A stretch of DNA of 64,000 nt, from contig NZ_CP014159.1 in the NCBI RefSeq assembly GCF_001543105.1, positions 1,364,001-1,428,000 of the forward strand, given 5' to 3'. Below the pieces are notes generated by a model that worked only from the letters and a program-made list of their open reading frames with translations, ran no database searches and was not told the origin of the DNA. The stretch comes from Aerococcus christensenii (GTDB lineage: Bacteria > Bacillota > Bacilli > Lactobacillales > Aerococcaceae). The number at the start of each line of letters is the position of its first letter. The first letter of the stretch is position 1. A program made the position numbers and the translations under genes. This document shows positions 9,292-17,801 of this stretch, piece after piece.

Positions 9292-11829
9292 TTAGATTGA
9301 CTTCATGGAAGATAAGGCTGAAAGTAAGTCTTCTTGGTTGGCTTCAATGAAGGCCACTTTGGCCTCAATGAGGCGAGTGTCCATGAGAATTTCTCGACCA
9401 AGACCTGGGGTATCCTTCTTAGGAAGGAAGAAGTTCTTGAATTCTTCTAGACGTTTGGACGTATGCAAACAATGAGCGGTCACTGTGATAAAGGTGGCGA
9501 ATTCCATATCTCCGCCAACCGTTTCTTCTAACCAAGCCCATTCCTCTTGCAACCATTCCCAGGCTTTTTGTTCGCCGAGAGGGTTCGTGAGTACGCCACG
9601 ATACCATGCACGAAGATCTTGAGGCTTAATGACTTGGCTGTCTTTGAATAGAGAAAGAATGTGATCAAGCATTTCAGAATCTTTGGTATGCGTGATGGCT
9701 TGGCGAAGGTCCGCTTTATAACTGGCATTGGAGCTGGTTTGATAGGTATCTAACAAGTCCTTCAAGAAGTCCTTATCCGCAAAATGTTTGACTTCGTTTT
9801 GAAGAATTAAGCCACGGATTGCTGCTGGAAGATGAGCGTGCTGTTCTTTGTGGGATTGGTAAAAGGCATGGAGAGCCTTTATCGTTTCGGTATCTTCTGC
9901 GTACAAGGCTTGGGCTAAAACATAAGGACGCGCAAGGGAGGCGTCATTAATGTCCTCTGGCTGAGGCAGGCTGCCTAAGACTTGAAGGGCAGGGTGAGCC
10001 AATTGATAAACTAAGGCTTTGAGCTGAGCTTCTTGTTCAGAATTAGGACTGACAAAATCTTTCAAAGTTTGTGTCAAATCGTAAATCTTGCTTTGAACAA
10101 TGGAAGATGGAGAAGCGGCTAAACGCTTCATCACAGGGAGAAGGTCTGCATAGGATCTGTAGCCTCCTTTAGCTAAGAGATCGAGATCTTGAAGGATTTG
10201 TAACTGAGTGATTGGATCTAAAAGATCTAATTCGTTTAAAATATCTTCCAAAAGTTCAGGCGAATAGTTCACGATATAGTGAGCACTATTGGAATGATTG
10301 AGACGGAAGGCTTTGCCATTAGCTTGGCACATGGCCTGATAATTTGGCAAGGTGAGACTTTTTCCTTCCATAAGTTGAGGAACTTCGTCGTAGTTACTAT
10401 TTAATGGAATATGCCAGAGGGTTTGACTGTCTTCTTTTTCTCCAATGAAAAATTGTTCTTGATTTAAAAGGAGCATGTCATGATCTAAGGACACGCTGAG
10501 GACAGGGTAACCCGGACAATCAAGCCAATTTTCCATGATTTCGCCAATGTTTAAATGACTCGCTTCTCCGAGAGCTTGCCAGAGATCTTTGCCTGCTGCA
10601 TTGCTATATTGATGGCTTTCGAAGTAGGCTTTAAGCCCCTTCCGAAGGACTTGATCGCCTACTAGAGACCTTACCATCACTAAGAGGCGAGCTCCTTTCG
10701 CATAGACGATCGCGGAGTCGAAGATGGCGTCAATTTCACGCGGATCATTCACCATGACATGAACAGATTGAACACCTGCTGTTGCATCTCGACCTAAGGC
10801 AGCGGGAGCTTCACTCGTTTGGAAACTTTCCCAAATCTTGTAATCGGGTTGAAGGGCATCAATGGCCACATATTCCATCATATTGGCAAAACTTTCATTA
10901 AGCCAGAGGTCATCCCACCATTTCATTGTCACTAAGTCACCAAACCATTGATGAGAGAGTTCGTGTGCAATAACATTTGCAACGACTTGTTTGGTACTGA
11001 GTGAGGTATTTTCTGGATCAACGAGGAGGTAGGCTTCTCGGTAGGTGACAAGCCCCCAGTTTTCCATAGCCCCAGCTGAAAAGTCGGGAAGAGCTACCTG
11101 ATAGGAGTGTTTAAGCGGATAAGGGGTTTGGTAAAAATCTTCAAAAAATTCGATGGAACGTTTAGCAATATCTAAGGCAAAATCAAGATCTTTAGCACGA
11201 TGAGCTTTGGTAGCAAAAACGCCCACCTCAATGCCGGACTGGGTGTGGGTGGTTTTGCTTTGGAGGTCTCCAAAGACAAAAGCTAACAGGTAGGTGGACA
11301 TACGAAGGGTCGGCTTGAAATAGTGAATACCGTTTTCATAACGCTCTTCTAATTGGTTCGATAAAACGCGTTCCCCTTCTTTTTCATCGAATTGAATAGC
11401 GAGAGAAAAGGTAGCTTTGGCTGCAGGTTCATCAATACATGGAAAGGCCTGACGGGCGAAGGTGGTTTCAAATTGGGTAGCGACTAATTGATTTTTTTCA
11501 CCAGCCACTTGGTAGTAACAAGGGTATATACCCATCATAGGGTCGGTTAGTTTGGTTTCATAAGTGATAGTGAGCGTGATATCACCTGTTGGAAGAGAAG
11601 GAAGAATGAGCTCTTCTTTCTCGTCTGAGCTTTCAAAAGGAATCGCTTGTCCATTGACCGTCACGGATGAAAACTGAAGAAATTTTTGGTTCAAACGAAT
11701 AGTGGGAGCGAGGGCTTGTCCACAGATAGTGGTTTTTCCTCGAATGGTTTTGAGGGCGCGGTTAATGTTGAAGTAAAGATCGTAGTGATTTGGTTTAAAA
11801 AGATCGTAAAGACGACAGGTGTCAGTCAT
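9292..11829 (-). CDS. pepN: Aminopeptidase N (M1 family metallopeptidase)
   Basis: An 845-residue cytosolic zinc aminopeptidase that removes N-terminal residues from peptides, as in lactic-acid bacteria PepN. The exopeptidase motif GAMENWG and the zinc site HELSH...NESFA are intact (residues about 255-320), followed by the ERAP1-type helical C-terminal domain. The length equals the family norm. The ATG has GGAGGT about 7 bases upstream. It appears monocistronic, with its own promoter and terminator. Confidence 0.97.
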   Translation of the reverse strand: MTDTCRLYDLFKPNHYDLYFNINRALKTIRGKTTICGQALAPTIRLNQKFLQFSSVTVNGQAIPFESSDEKEELILPSLPTGDITLTITYETKLTDPMMGIYPCYYQVAGEKNQLVATQFETTFARQAFPCIDEPAAKATFSLAIQFDEKEGERVLSNQLEERYENGIHYFKPTLRMSTYLLAFVFGDLQSKTTHTQSGIEVGVFATKAHRAKDLDFALDIAKRSIEFFEDFYQTPYPLKHSYQVALPDFSAGAMENWGLVTYREAYLLVDPENTSLSTKQVVANVIAHELSHQWFGDLVTMKWWDDLWLNESFANMMEYVAIDALQPDYKIWESFQTSEAPAALGRDATAGVQSVHVMVNDPREIDAIFDSAIVYAKGARLLVMVRSLVGDQVLRKGLKAYFESHQYSNAAGKDLWQALGEASHLNIGEIMENWLDCPGYPVLSVSLDHDMLLLNQEQFFIGEKEDSQTLWHIPLNSNYDEVPQLMEGKSLTLPNYQAMCQANGKAFRLNHSNSAHYIVNYSPELLEDILNELDLLDPITQLQILQDLDLLAKGGYRSYADLLPVMKRLAASPSSIVQSKIYDLTQTLKDFVSPNSEQEAQLKALVYQLAHPALQVLGSLPQPEDINDASLARPYVLAQALYAEDTETIKALHAFYQSHKEQHAHLPAAIRGLILQNEVKHFADKDFLKDLLDTYQTSSNASYKADLRQAITHTKDSEMLDHILSLFKDSQVIKPQDLRAWYRGVLTNPLGEQKAWEWLQEEWAWLEETVGGDMEFATFITVTAHCLHTSKRLEEFKNFFLPKKDTPGLGREILMDTRLIEAKVAFIEANQEDLLSALSSMKSI

Positions 11830-11858
11830 AGTATTACCTCCAGATTTGGTTTATTTTT

Positions 11859-11888
11859 ATTATACGGAAAGGGCTGAGAGATATGCAA
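11859..11888 (-). promoter_or_regulatory. Predicted pepN promoter
   Basis: Minus strand TTGCAT (-35) and a consensus TATAAT (-10) are separated by 18 bases, about 30 bases before the pepN ATG. Confidence 0.5.
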
Positions 11889-12202
11889 CTTTTTAAGAGA
11901 AAAGTAAGTTTAAAATCTATAAGGCATAGCGTGAGAGCTCTTACAGATTGTATCATGCTAAAAATAAAAATGACGGGATTAGCTGCTAACTTATAGTCAC
12001 CCCCAAGAGAGGGCATCTTATCTATTCAAAGAATACAAGCGATGGTATCGTTCCCCTAGAGGAAAATCATTTTCCATAATATTTAGTGGGGATGAAGGAA
12101 TGGAGTAAAGAATATTTTATTTTATTCTTTAACTCTAAGGTATAAATTTTACATATAAAAGAGCGTACTAAAAAAAGATTTTCAAAAGTTTCAAGCGCTT
12201 TC
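11889..12202. other. Intergenic stretch without a supported gene
   Basis: About 310 bases between the divergent pepN promoter and the TPP-riboswitch promoter. Short reading frames here lack ribosome sites and look non-coding. A small palindrome (GGAAAATCATTTTCC) lies at 12061-12075. It could be a remnant of a lost gene; I see no identifiable product. Confidence 0.5.
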
Positions 12203-12230
12203 TTGATAAAAATAAGAAACATGATATGAT
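12203..12230 (+). promoter_or_regulatory. Promoter of the left TPP-riboswitch transcript
   Basis: TTGATA and TATGAT are separated by 16 bases, about 20 bases before the aptamer. The AAGCGCTTTC just upstream has a weak resemblance to a CcpA (cre) site. Confidence 0.55.
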
Positions 12231-12249
12231 GAAAACAGTTAATAAGAGA

Positions 12250-12320
12250 TTGCAGGGGTACTGGAAACAGTTGAGATAACACCCTTTGAACCTGTTTGTT
12301 AAGACAAGCGTAGGGAGCAA
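12250..12320 (+). ncRNA. TPP riboswitch aptamer (THI element), left copy
   Basis: The conserved THI-box parts are present in order: AGGGGTACT, GTTGAGAT, ACCCTTTGAACCTG and GTAGGGAGCAA. It differs from the right copy at only a few bases and also has a terminator downstream. It controls the chimeric hydrolase-ThiG ORF. Confidence 0.9.
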
Positions 12321-12333
12321 TACAAGGAAAGAA

Positions 12334-12361
12334 GGCTCTCTATACCTAGGGAGCTTTTTTT
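12334..12361 (+). terminator. Riboswitch expression-platform terminator, left
   Basis: GGCTCTCT pairs with AGGGAGC, followed by seven T. This is the classic TPP-ON terminator of Gram-positive THI elements. Confidence 0.85.
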
Positions 12362-12498
12362 GATTGGTAAAGCGTAAGAGGAAGCAATTGATTATTTTTT
12401 GCTCTAAGTTTAAATGAATAGTCTTTATTAAAGGAGGTGATGATTGCACGGAATGTGAAGTAGACATAACGTTTTGTCTAAAGGAAAGGAGGCAATTT

Positions 12499-13536
12499 GT
12501 GAGTAACATTAGTGCAGGAGCTATTGATGAGATGCTCAATTGGTTAGCAAGTTTTACCGAAAAACCTGAAGAAAAGGGAGTGACGCGCCCGTTATATACC
12601 CAATCTTGGCAACAGGCATTGCTTGGATTAAAGCAGCGATTTGAAGAAATGGGCATGTGTGTTGAGTTTGATGCTGTTGGTAATCTGATTGCGACAGTTG
12701 AGGGAGAAACATATCCTGATGAGGTAATTGCTTGTGGTTTACATATTGATACAGTGACTCGTGGTGGGAAGTTTGATGGACAATTAGGCATTGTGGCTGC
12801 CTATTTATCGGTTAAAGAATGCTTGGAAGTTTATGGACGCCCTCAAAAAAGTTTACGGATTATTTGTTTAGCAGAAGAAGAGGGTTCACGTTTTCCTTAT
12901 GTATTTTGGGGGTCAAAGAATTTCTTTGGGTTGGCCAAAAAAGAAGAAGTTGCTACACTTTGTGATACAGAGGGAATAAGCTTTGAAAAGGCTATGCGAG
13001 ATTGTGGGTTTGATTATTTAATAGGGCAACCACAATTTTGCAATTTAGCCGCTTGGTTTGAGTTACATATCGAACAAGGTCCTTTGTTAGATAGTCATCA
13101 TGAAGATTTGGGAATTGTGACAAGCATTGCAGGGCAACATCGATGGGATATCCATCTTAAAGGTGTACAAAATCATGCGGGGACAACGATGATGTCTTAT
13201 CGCCATGATGCAGTAGATTGTATGACTCATATCATCTCTAAGCAATTGGATAAAGCCAAAACAGCGGGAGATCCTTTAGTTTTAACTTTTGGTCGGATAT
13301 CGGTGATACCGAATCAAGTCAATATCGTGCCTGGTCAAGTCACTTTTTCTATGAATTGTCGGCACACAGATGCGAGCTACTTAAATCAGTTCTTGCAAGA
13401 ATTAGAAGAAGAGATTTATGCAACGGCTGATCATTATGGGATTGAAGCCGGTCGCGCTGCCTACTTAGCAGGCCCAGGACGGGTCCTTTTAGATGGTGCA
13501 GCTCCTTCCTCTCCTAAACGAGACGATGAGAAATAA
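12499..13536 (+). pseudogene. Chimeric ORF: M20-family amidohydrolase N-terminus fused to ThiG C-terminus
   Basis: Residues 1 to about 316 are nearly identical to the full-length hydrolase at 24935-26167; long stretches are identical at the DNA level. At GIEA the sequence switches in frame to GRAAYLAGPGRVL...SPKRDDEK, the C-terminus of ThiG (compare the end of the gene at 28503-29273). The hydrolase's last 90 residues, with the dimer-swap metal and substrate residues, are missing, so activity is unlikely. The first metal motif is GLHIDT rather than GSHIDT. The GTG start follows AAAGGAGG. The ThiG tail differs from the right-hand thiG at many synonymous sites, so it came from another thiG. A TPP riboswitch still precedes it. 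Confidence 0.85.
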
Positions 13537-13554
13537 CCCACCTAGTTAAAAAAG

Positions 13555-13604
13555 AATCCTCTGAAAAGTTAGGGATTTCCATTCGCTTTTCGGAGGATTT
13601 TTTT
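13555..13604 (+). terminator. Terminator after the chimeric hydrolase-ThiG ORF
   Basis: AATCCTCTGAAAAG pairs with CTTTTCGGAGGATT across a 20-base loop, followed by a T-run. Confidence 0.85.
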
Positions 13605-13763
13605 GCTCAAAGAAATTTTTTAGTAGTCGGTTAAGAAAGGAGAAGAAGAAAACAGATAAGAAAGCGGTGAGGGGGAATTTTGGGGAGAAGATTTAAATTT
13701 TAGAAAAAGAGGGTTTACATAGGAAGCATTTGGGAGTACGATATTTATGTTGCCTTTTGATGC

Positions 13764-13835
13764 TGCCCGTTGGTCAAGGGGTTAAGACGCCGCGTTCTCA
13801 GCGCGGAATCGCGGGTTCGAATCCCGTACGGGTGA
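13764..13835 (+). tRNA. tRNA-Glu (anticodon CTC)
   Basis: A 72-nt cloverleaf: anticodon stem CCGCG/CGCGG around TTCTCAG gives anticodon CTC, and the T-arm is CGCGGGTTCGAATCCCG. The acceptor stem pairs TGCCCGT with ACGGGTG, leaving two wobble pairs (U-G and G-U) at its tip, which is unusual for tRNA-Glu. CCA is not encoded. Confidence 0.85.
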
Positions 13836-13846
13836 TAGATAGTTTG

Positions 13847-13897
13847 AATTACCTCTGAAGAATGTTGATAGGTCAATATTCTTTAGAGGTAATTTTT
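13847..13897 (+). terminator. Terminator after tRNA-Glu
   Basis: ATTACCTCTGAAGAATGTTGA pairs imperfectly with its downstream complement, which ends in AGAGGTAATTTTT. It closes the single-tRNA transcript. Confidence 0.8.
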
Positions 13898-13909
13898 GGT
13901 TTAGGAAAG

Positions 13910-13932
13910 AGTTAGTAGAGCTAAAAGAAAAA
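13910..13932. repeat. Left copy of a prophage-1 end repeat
   Basis: Starts AGTTAGTAGA and matches 21 of 23 positions at 41402-41424, near the other boundary of remnant 1. The same AGTTAGTAG unit occurs again at 41388. These may be end sequences or recombinase arm sites of the first prophage. Confidence 0.45.
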
Positions 13933-14005
13933 AACAGGAATTATTAGCTAAATAAAGTAAACAAAATATCTAGAAGGGAATTTATTTTGAAAATTTAGGG
14001 TAAAC

Positions 14006-14033
14006 AAAAAGCGGTTAAATCTAACCGCTTTTT
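14006..14033. terminator. Bidirectional terminator hairpin
   Basis: AAAAAGCGGTTA pairs with TAACCGCTTTTT around AATC. It lies at the host/prophage boundary. Confidence 0.85.
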
Positions 14034-14273
14034 GAATTTGAATTTAATGGATGCGGCCAAGGCAGTCCGATGTCGCCAGTGATTGATCACATCATTTCAG
14101 TGGCTAAGGGTGGACATCCTAGTGATATTAGCAACCTACAGCTCGCTCATTGGTGTTGTAACAGACAAAAATCAGATAAATTATATAAAAATGTTGAAGA
14201 GAAAAAAGTGTTAGGAAATCGAAATCTTCCTCAGAGCCGAAATTGGGCCGATTTTAGAGCGACTAATGAATAG
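14025..14273 (+). pseudogene. HNH endonuclease fragment (phage packaging), 5' truncated
   Basis: The open frame reads CGQGSPMSPVIDHIISVAKGG, then NLQLAHWCCNRQKSDKL, a typical phage HNH nuclease with the VIDHI metal site and a cysteine pair. Only the C-terminal two-thirds remain; the frame opens right after the boundary hairpin. HNH proteins of this type sit next to the cos site and terminase genes. At the truncation the bases ATGCGGCCAAG match the tRNA-Leu att core over 11 bases. Confidence 0.75.
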
Positions 14274-14345
14274 GGGGGTACCTCCCCCACCCCTTGGCTG
14301 GCCGAACTTCACGCCGTCATTGCACATATTTTTTCGTGGAAAAGA
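14273..14345 (+). repeat. Duplicated G/C-rich segment, candidate phage cos/packaging site (left copy)
   Basis: A near-identical copy lies at 52140-52207. It contains GGGGGGTACCTCCCCC, then TTGGCTGGCCGAAC. Its position directly after the HNH gene is where cos sites of HNH-bearing siphophages lie. That reading is inferred from position and base composition only. Confidence 0.5.
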
Positions 14346-14366
14346 ACTTGTAAAGGAGAAATGAGT

Positions 14367-15680
14367 ATGGAACAAAAAGGAATAGAATATCTCAAGCAGA
14401 AATTAGCGAAGTTTAGTCTTCGTGGGACAACAAGGTATCGCTACTATGATATGAAAGTCAATGATAACAAACGGAATTTATTGATGCCAGTAGAAATCCA
14501 AGGAAGATATCGATCATGTATTGGTTGGTGTAGTAAAGCGGTGGATGCTTTAGCGGATCGGCTGGTGTTTAGAGAATTTGCAAATGATATATTTGATCTA
14601 AATGAGATATTCGAGATGAACTCTTCGGATATCTTTTTTGATTCCGCTATTTTATCAGCGTTGATCACGTCGTGCTGCTTTGTTTATGTGTCACTAGATT
14701 CAGAAGGTTTCCCTCGACTTCAAATTATTGAAGGAACAGATGCCACAGGGATTGTGGATCCAGTAACAGGATTACTCACCGAAGGGTATGCCATTCTCGA
14801 TCGAGATGAACAAGGAAATCCTTCATTGGAAGCTTATTTCTTGCCTGGAATAACTTACTTCTATCAAAAAGGAAAACAAACCTACACGGTAAAAAGTAGT
14901 ACACCTTACGCAGCACTTGTTCCTATTATCCATCGACCAGATGCGAAGCGGCCTTTTGGTCGGTCAAGAATTACACGGGCATGCATGTATTATCAAAACT
15001 ATGCCAAACGGACGTTAGAGCGTTCAGACATTTCAGCGGAATTTTATTCTTTCCCTCAAAAGTATATTACAGGGCTATCTCAAGATTCAGAGTTTCTGGA
15101 TAAGTGGAAAGCAACAATTACTTCCATGTTAGTTTTTCAAAAGGACGAGGATGGGGATTCTCCACATATTGGTCAATTTACGCAACAATCCATGACTCCC
15201 CATTTGGAACAGCTAAGAGCCGCCGCTAGTGGTTTCGCTGGGGAATCTGGCTTAACACTAGATGATTTAGGTTTTCCAAGCGATAACCCTTCAAGTGCCG
15301 AAGCCATTAAGGCAAGCCACGAAACGCTTAGAGTGACTGCACGGAAAGCACAGCGGTGTTTTGGGTCTGGCTTTTTAAACGTTGGCTATATTGCTTGCTG
15401 TATGCGTGATGGATTTGCTTATCGCAGAGCACAATTTTATGAGATTAACCCCAAATGGGAGCCGGTATTCGAAGCAGATGCGACGACTATGTCACTAGTT
15501 GGTGATGGAGCGATTAAGATCAATCAAGCCATTCCAGGTTACATGGATAAAGACACTATCAGAGATCTAACAGGATTGGAGGGAGCAGATGGAGCAGGAT
15601 ATAACGCCCAAACTGTGGGAGTCGATTCAAAAGACGTTTTGGCAAAACCTCAAGGAAATGAAAAAGGGGAAAAGTTATAA
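14367..15680 (+). CDS. Phage portal protein (SPP1/A118 Gp6-like)
   Basis: A 437-residue protein with the order seen in siphophage portals: YDMKVNDNKRNLLMPVEI, GWCSKAVDALADRLVF, a central region (HRPDAKRPFGRSRITRA) and the clip/stem region (SAEAIKASHETLRVTARKAQR). The portal is the dodecameric ring for DNA entry and tail joining. I chose the second ATG because AAGGAG is 8 bases upstream, against only 2 for the first. It directly follows the putative cos segment; the terminase genes expected between them are missing and a terminase fragment lies further downstream. Confidence 0.85.
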   Translation: MEQKGIEYLKQKLAKFSLRGTTRYRYYDMKVNDNKRNLLMPVEIQGRYRSCIGWCSKAVDALADRLVFREFANDIFDLNEIFEMNSSDIFFDSAILSALITSCCFVYVSLDSEGFPRLQIIEGTDATGIVDPVTGLLTEGYAILDRDEQGNPSLEAYFLPGITYFYQKGKQTYTVKSSTPYAALVPIIHRPDAKRPFGRSRITRACMYYQNYAKRTLERSDISAEFYSFPQKYITGLSQDSEFLDKWKATITSMLVFQKDEDGDSPHIGQFTQQSMTPHLEQLRAAASGFAGESGLTLDDLGFPSDNPSSAEAIKASHETLRVTARKAQRCFGSGFLNVGYIACCMRDGFAYRRAQFYEINPKWEPVFEADATTMSLVGDGAIKINQAIPGYMDKDTIRDLTGLEGADGAGYNAQTVGVDSKDVLAKPQGNEKGEKL

Positions 15681-16938
15681 AGATGCTGATAACTATGCTG
15701 ATCTAGTGGGTCAAGCGATGGCTAAAGCTTTTCACGACAATGCGGTGGATCTTCCTAATGACAAGATGTATTTCAACATTGCTGATCGGCTCATAAATGG
15801 CGCTCTCAGGCAATCCCACCAGCTAGTGTCTAATTATACTGCTGATGCTCAAACGGTCTTAAATAAGCAAGCTGGGCTTGGCATAAAAGGCCTTACAGCA
15901 GATATGGACGAGAGTAAAGCTAAAAACCTTGTGGAAGTGGCTTGTAACGCTGATCGCTATGCAGACGTAGCACCAAAAGTAGAACAAGCGATGACATCTT
16001 TTGCACGTTCAGTAGTTGTTGATACGATGAAGAAAAATGTGGATTTTCATCACAAGTTGGGGTTATCACCTAAGATTGTGCGCAAGCTAGGCCCTGGAAC
16101 GAGTAAAAAGCGAAGTAACTCAAGGTGTGAGTTTTGCCGTGAGCGTGTTGGAACGTTTGTCTATAATAAGGAAACGATCGACAAAGATATATTCAGACGA
16201 CATGCGCATTGTCATTGTACGTTAGAGTATTTTCCCGGTGATGGGAAGAAACAAAACTCTTGGTCTAAGCGATGGGAAGATGTTACCAATAAAGACTTTT
16301 CAGAGATGCAGGAGCAAGCAAAAGTAGCTTACCAAGCTAACAAGAAATTACAATCTCTAGCTTATAGTAAAGCGTTAGAGCTTGGCTATTCACCAGTGCC
16401 ACCCAATAAAGTTGTTCAGACATTGCGAGAAGAATCTAAGAAATGGATACGCAATTTAACTACAGAAGAAAAGCGAGCGATCACTAAATACACTTACAAC
16501 GGCAAAGATAAAGATGGTTTAAGACTATTTGAAAAGATTAATGGGTATTTGGCAGGTTATTATCAGCCTATTTCACAAAGTGAAGGTGAAATGCTAGATT
16601 ACATGGTATCCAATATTCAAAACGGTTTATTGAAAAACAATTTGCAGAGAGATATAATTGCTTATAGAAAAGATTATCATGTTAAAGATTTGAACAAGCC
16701 TATTGATAAATTCTTGAGTACTTCAGTGACTACTAAAGGAGTAATCGGCGGTGTGCCAAACGTAGCTATTATCATTCCTAAAGGAACTTCAGGAGCTTAT
16801 ATTGAGTTACTTAGTCATATTGATTATAAAAAGCAACGAGAATTTTTAATTAATAGTGGATTGAATCTTGACAAAATATCAGACGATAGAGGACTATTAA
16901 TTTATAAAGTTAGAGGTGAAAGCAATGAAACTAAGTAA
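15589..16938 (+). CDS. Phage minor head protein with C-terminal ADP-ribosyltransferase domain
   Basis: A 449-residue protein. Residues 1-230 are a minor head (SPP1 gp7-like) module ending in a metal-binding segment, CEFCRERVGTF...HAHCHC. Residues about 285-445 form an ADP-ribosyltransferase exoenzyme domain with the expected order: Arg (DIIAYRK), STS (KFLSTSVT) and a Q-x-E element (QREFL). Phage head proteins often carry such toxin domains, possibly injected with DNA. It starts inside portal (92-base overlap, GGAGGG ribosome site). The related fragment in element 2 keeps the metal segment but carries a different toxin domain. Confidence 0.85.
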   Translation: MEQDITPKLWESIQKTFWQNLKEMKKGKSYKDADNYADLVGQAMAKAFHDNAVDLPNDKMYFNIADRLINGALRQSHQLVSNYTADAQTVLNKQAGLGIKGLTADMDESKAKNLVEVACNADRYADVAPKVEQAMTSFARSVVVDTMKKNVDFHHKLGLSPKIVRKLGPGTSKKRSNSRCEFCRERVGTFVYNKETIDKDIFRRHAHCHCTLEYFPGDGKKQNSWSKRWEDVTNKDFSEMQEQAKVAYQANKKLQSLAYSKALELGYSPVPPNKVVQTLREESKKWIRNLTTEEKRAITKYTYNGKDKDGLRLFEKINGYLAGYYQPISQSEGEMLDYMVSNIQNGLLKNNLQRDIIAYRKDYHVKDLNKPIDKFLSTSVTTKGVIGGVPNVAIIIPKGTSGAYIELLSHIDYKKQREFLINSGLNLDKISDDRGLLIYKVRGESNETK

Positions 16939-17113
16939 AAAAGAAATAGAAGAAGCTTATCTTGCAAGATTAGAATCTGAAACACGTCAGCCAGAAACTG
17001 AAGAACAACGAAAGTTAGCGAAAGAAAGAAGGACAAGAATTAATAAATTGTCATATGAAAGCTTGCGAAAACAAGGCTTTTATGAAGCAGCAGAACGTTT
17101 AGGAGGTAAATAA
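16925..17113 (+). CDS. Small helical protein downstream of the ADP-ribosyltransferase head protein
   Basis: A 62-residue charged protein (starting MKLSKKEIEEAYLARL) that overlaps the toxin-bearing head gene and the following gene. I do not recognise it. Its position directly after a toxin domain makes an immunity role possible, but a small head protein is equally likely. Confidence 0.6.
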   Translation: MKLSKKEIEEAYLARLESETRQPETEEQRKLAKERRTRINKLSYESLRKQGFYEAAERLGGK

Positions 17114-17481
17114 TGGCAAGAGACGATTACGATGTTGTTGTTTTTAAGCTACTAGTTTACTTTTACGCTTGTTTGAAGCGTGTAACGGTGTTCAAGCAGG
17201 AAGAGTTTGACTTGATCACTAAAAAAGCAGGAGTGAATGAACAGTATCTATTAGATATTTTGCATATGATGCAAAACGAAGGATTGATTGAGGGATTATC
17301 GTTTACGATGGCTTGGGGGAAAGTATTAATATTAGTGGGCAACGTTTCAGACGCAAAGATTACAGCTGAAGGTATCCGATATTTGAAAGAAAATGGACAA
17401 ATGAAAAAAGTACTAGCGTTTTTAATAGATAAAGCTGACACAATTATTAGTTTAGTAAAGCTTGTGGCTTTGATGCAATAA
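17113..17481 (+). CDS. YjcQ-family phage protein
   Basis: A 122-residue protein of the YjcQ type common in Gram-positive prophages: MARDDYDVVVFKLLVYFY at the N-terminus, a winged-helix-like middle (YLLDILHMMQNEGLIEG) and ITAEGIRYLKENG near the end. Function unknown. Its ATG overlaps the preceding stop (TAATG). A truncated paralogue lies at 53102-53188. Confidence 0.7.
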   Translation: MARDDYDVVVFKLLVYFYACLKRVTVFKQEEFDLITKKAGVNEQYLLDILHMMQNEGLIEGLSFTMAWGKVLILVGNVSDAKITAEGIRYLKENGQMKKVLAFLIDKADTIISLVKLVALMQ

Positions 17482-17536
17482 CCACCACCTAATCGGTCGG
17501 TGGTTTTATTATGTGCAAAAACAGGAGGTATATGGG

Positions 17537-17692
17537 ATGGCGGAAAAGAAAGAGTTAAGAATCAAGTTAAATTTAAGTAATCGGTATGAATTAGACAAAG
17601 TGATTAACGGATGGATGGACGCCGTTCAAAAGATGGAAACGGAGAATAACTATGAATGCACGCTGCTTGAAATTCATGTTGAATATGATTAA
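17537..17692 (+). CDS. Small phage protein (51 residues), duplicated in element 2
   Basis: Starts MAEKKELRIKLNLSN and is preceded by AGGAGG 8 bases upstream. The gene and its leader are almost identical to those at 53647-53769, diverging only after residue 33. Function unknown. Confidence 0.65.
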   Translation: MAEKKELRIKLNLSNRYELDKVINGWMDAVQKMETENNYECTLLEIHVEYD

Positions 17693-17753
17693 TCGTTCGA
17701 AAATTATCAAAAAGCTTGATTTAACAGCTTTTAATCGTGAGTGAATCGTGTGA

Positions 17754-17776
17754 AGTCGTAGCCATACGGCTTTTTT
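17754..17776 (+). terminator. Small terminator before the terminase fragment
   Basis: GTCGTA pairs with TACGGC around GCCA, then a T-run. A related hairpin lies at 42828-42850 in element 2. Confidence 0.6.
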
Positions 17777-17801
17777 ATTTTACAGAAAAAGGGGAGATGG
17801 C

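Noticed and set aside
11889..12060. Possible transposase remnant upstream of the left riboswitch
   Set aside because: Translations in all frames are broken and no DDE or terminal repeat is visible.
12168..12791. A 207-residue minus-strand frame across the left riboswitch
   Set aside because: It runs antisense through the riboswitch and hydrolase gene and has no ribosome site or recognisable motif.
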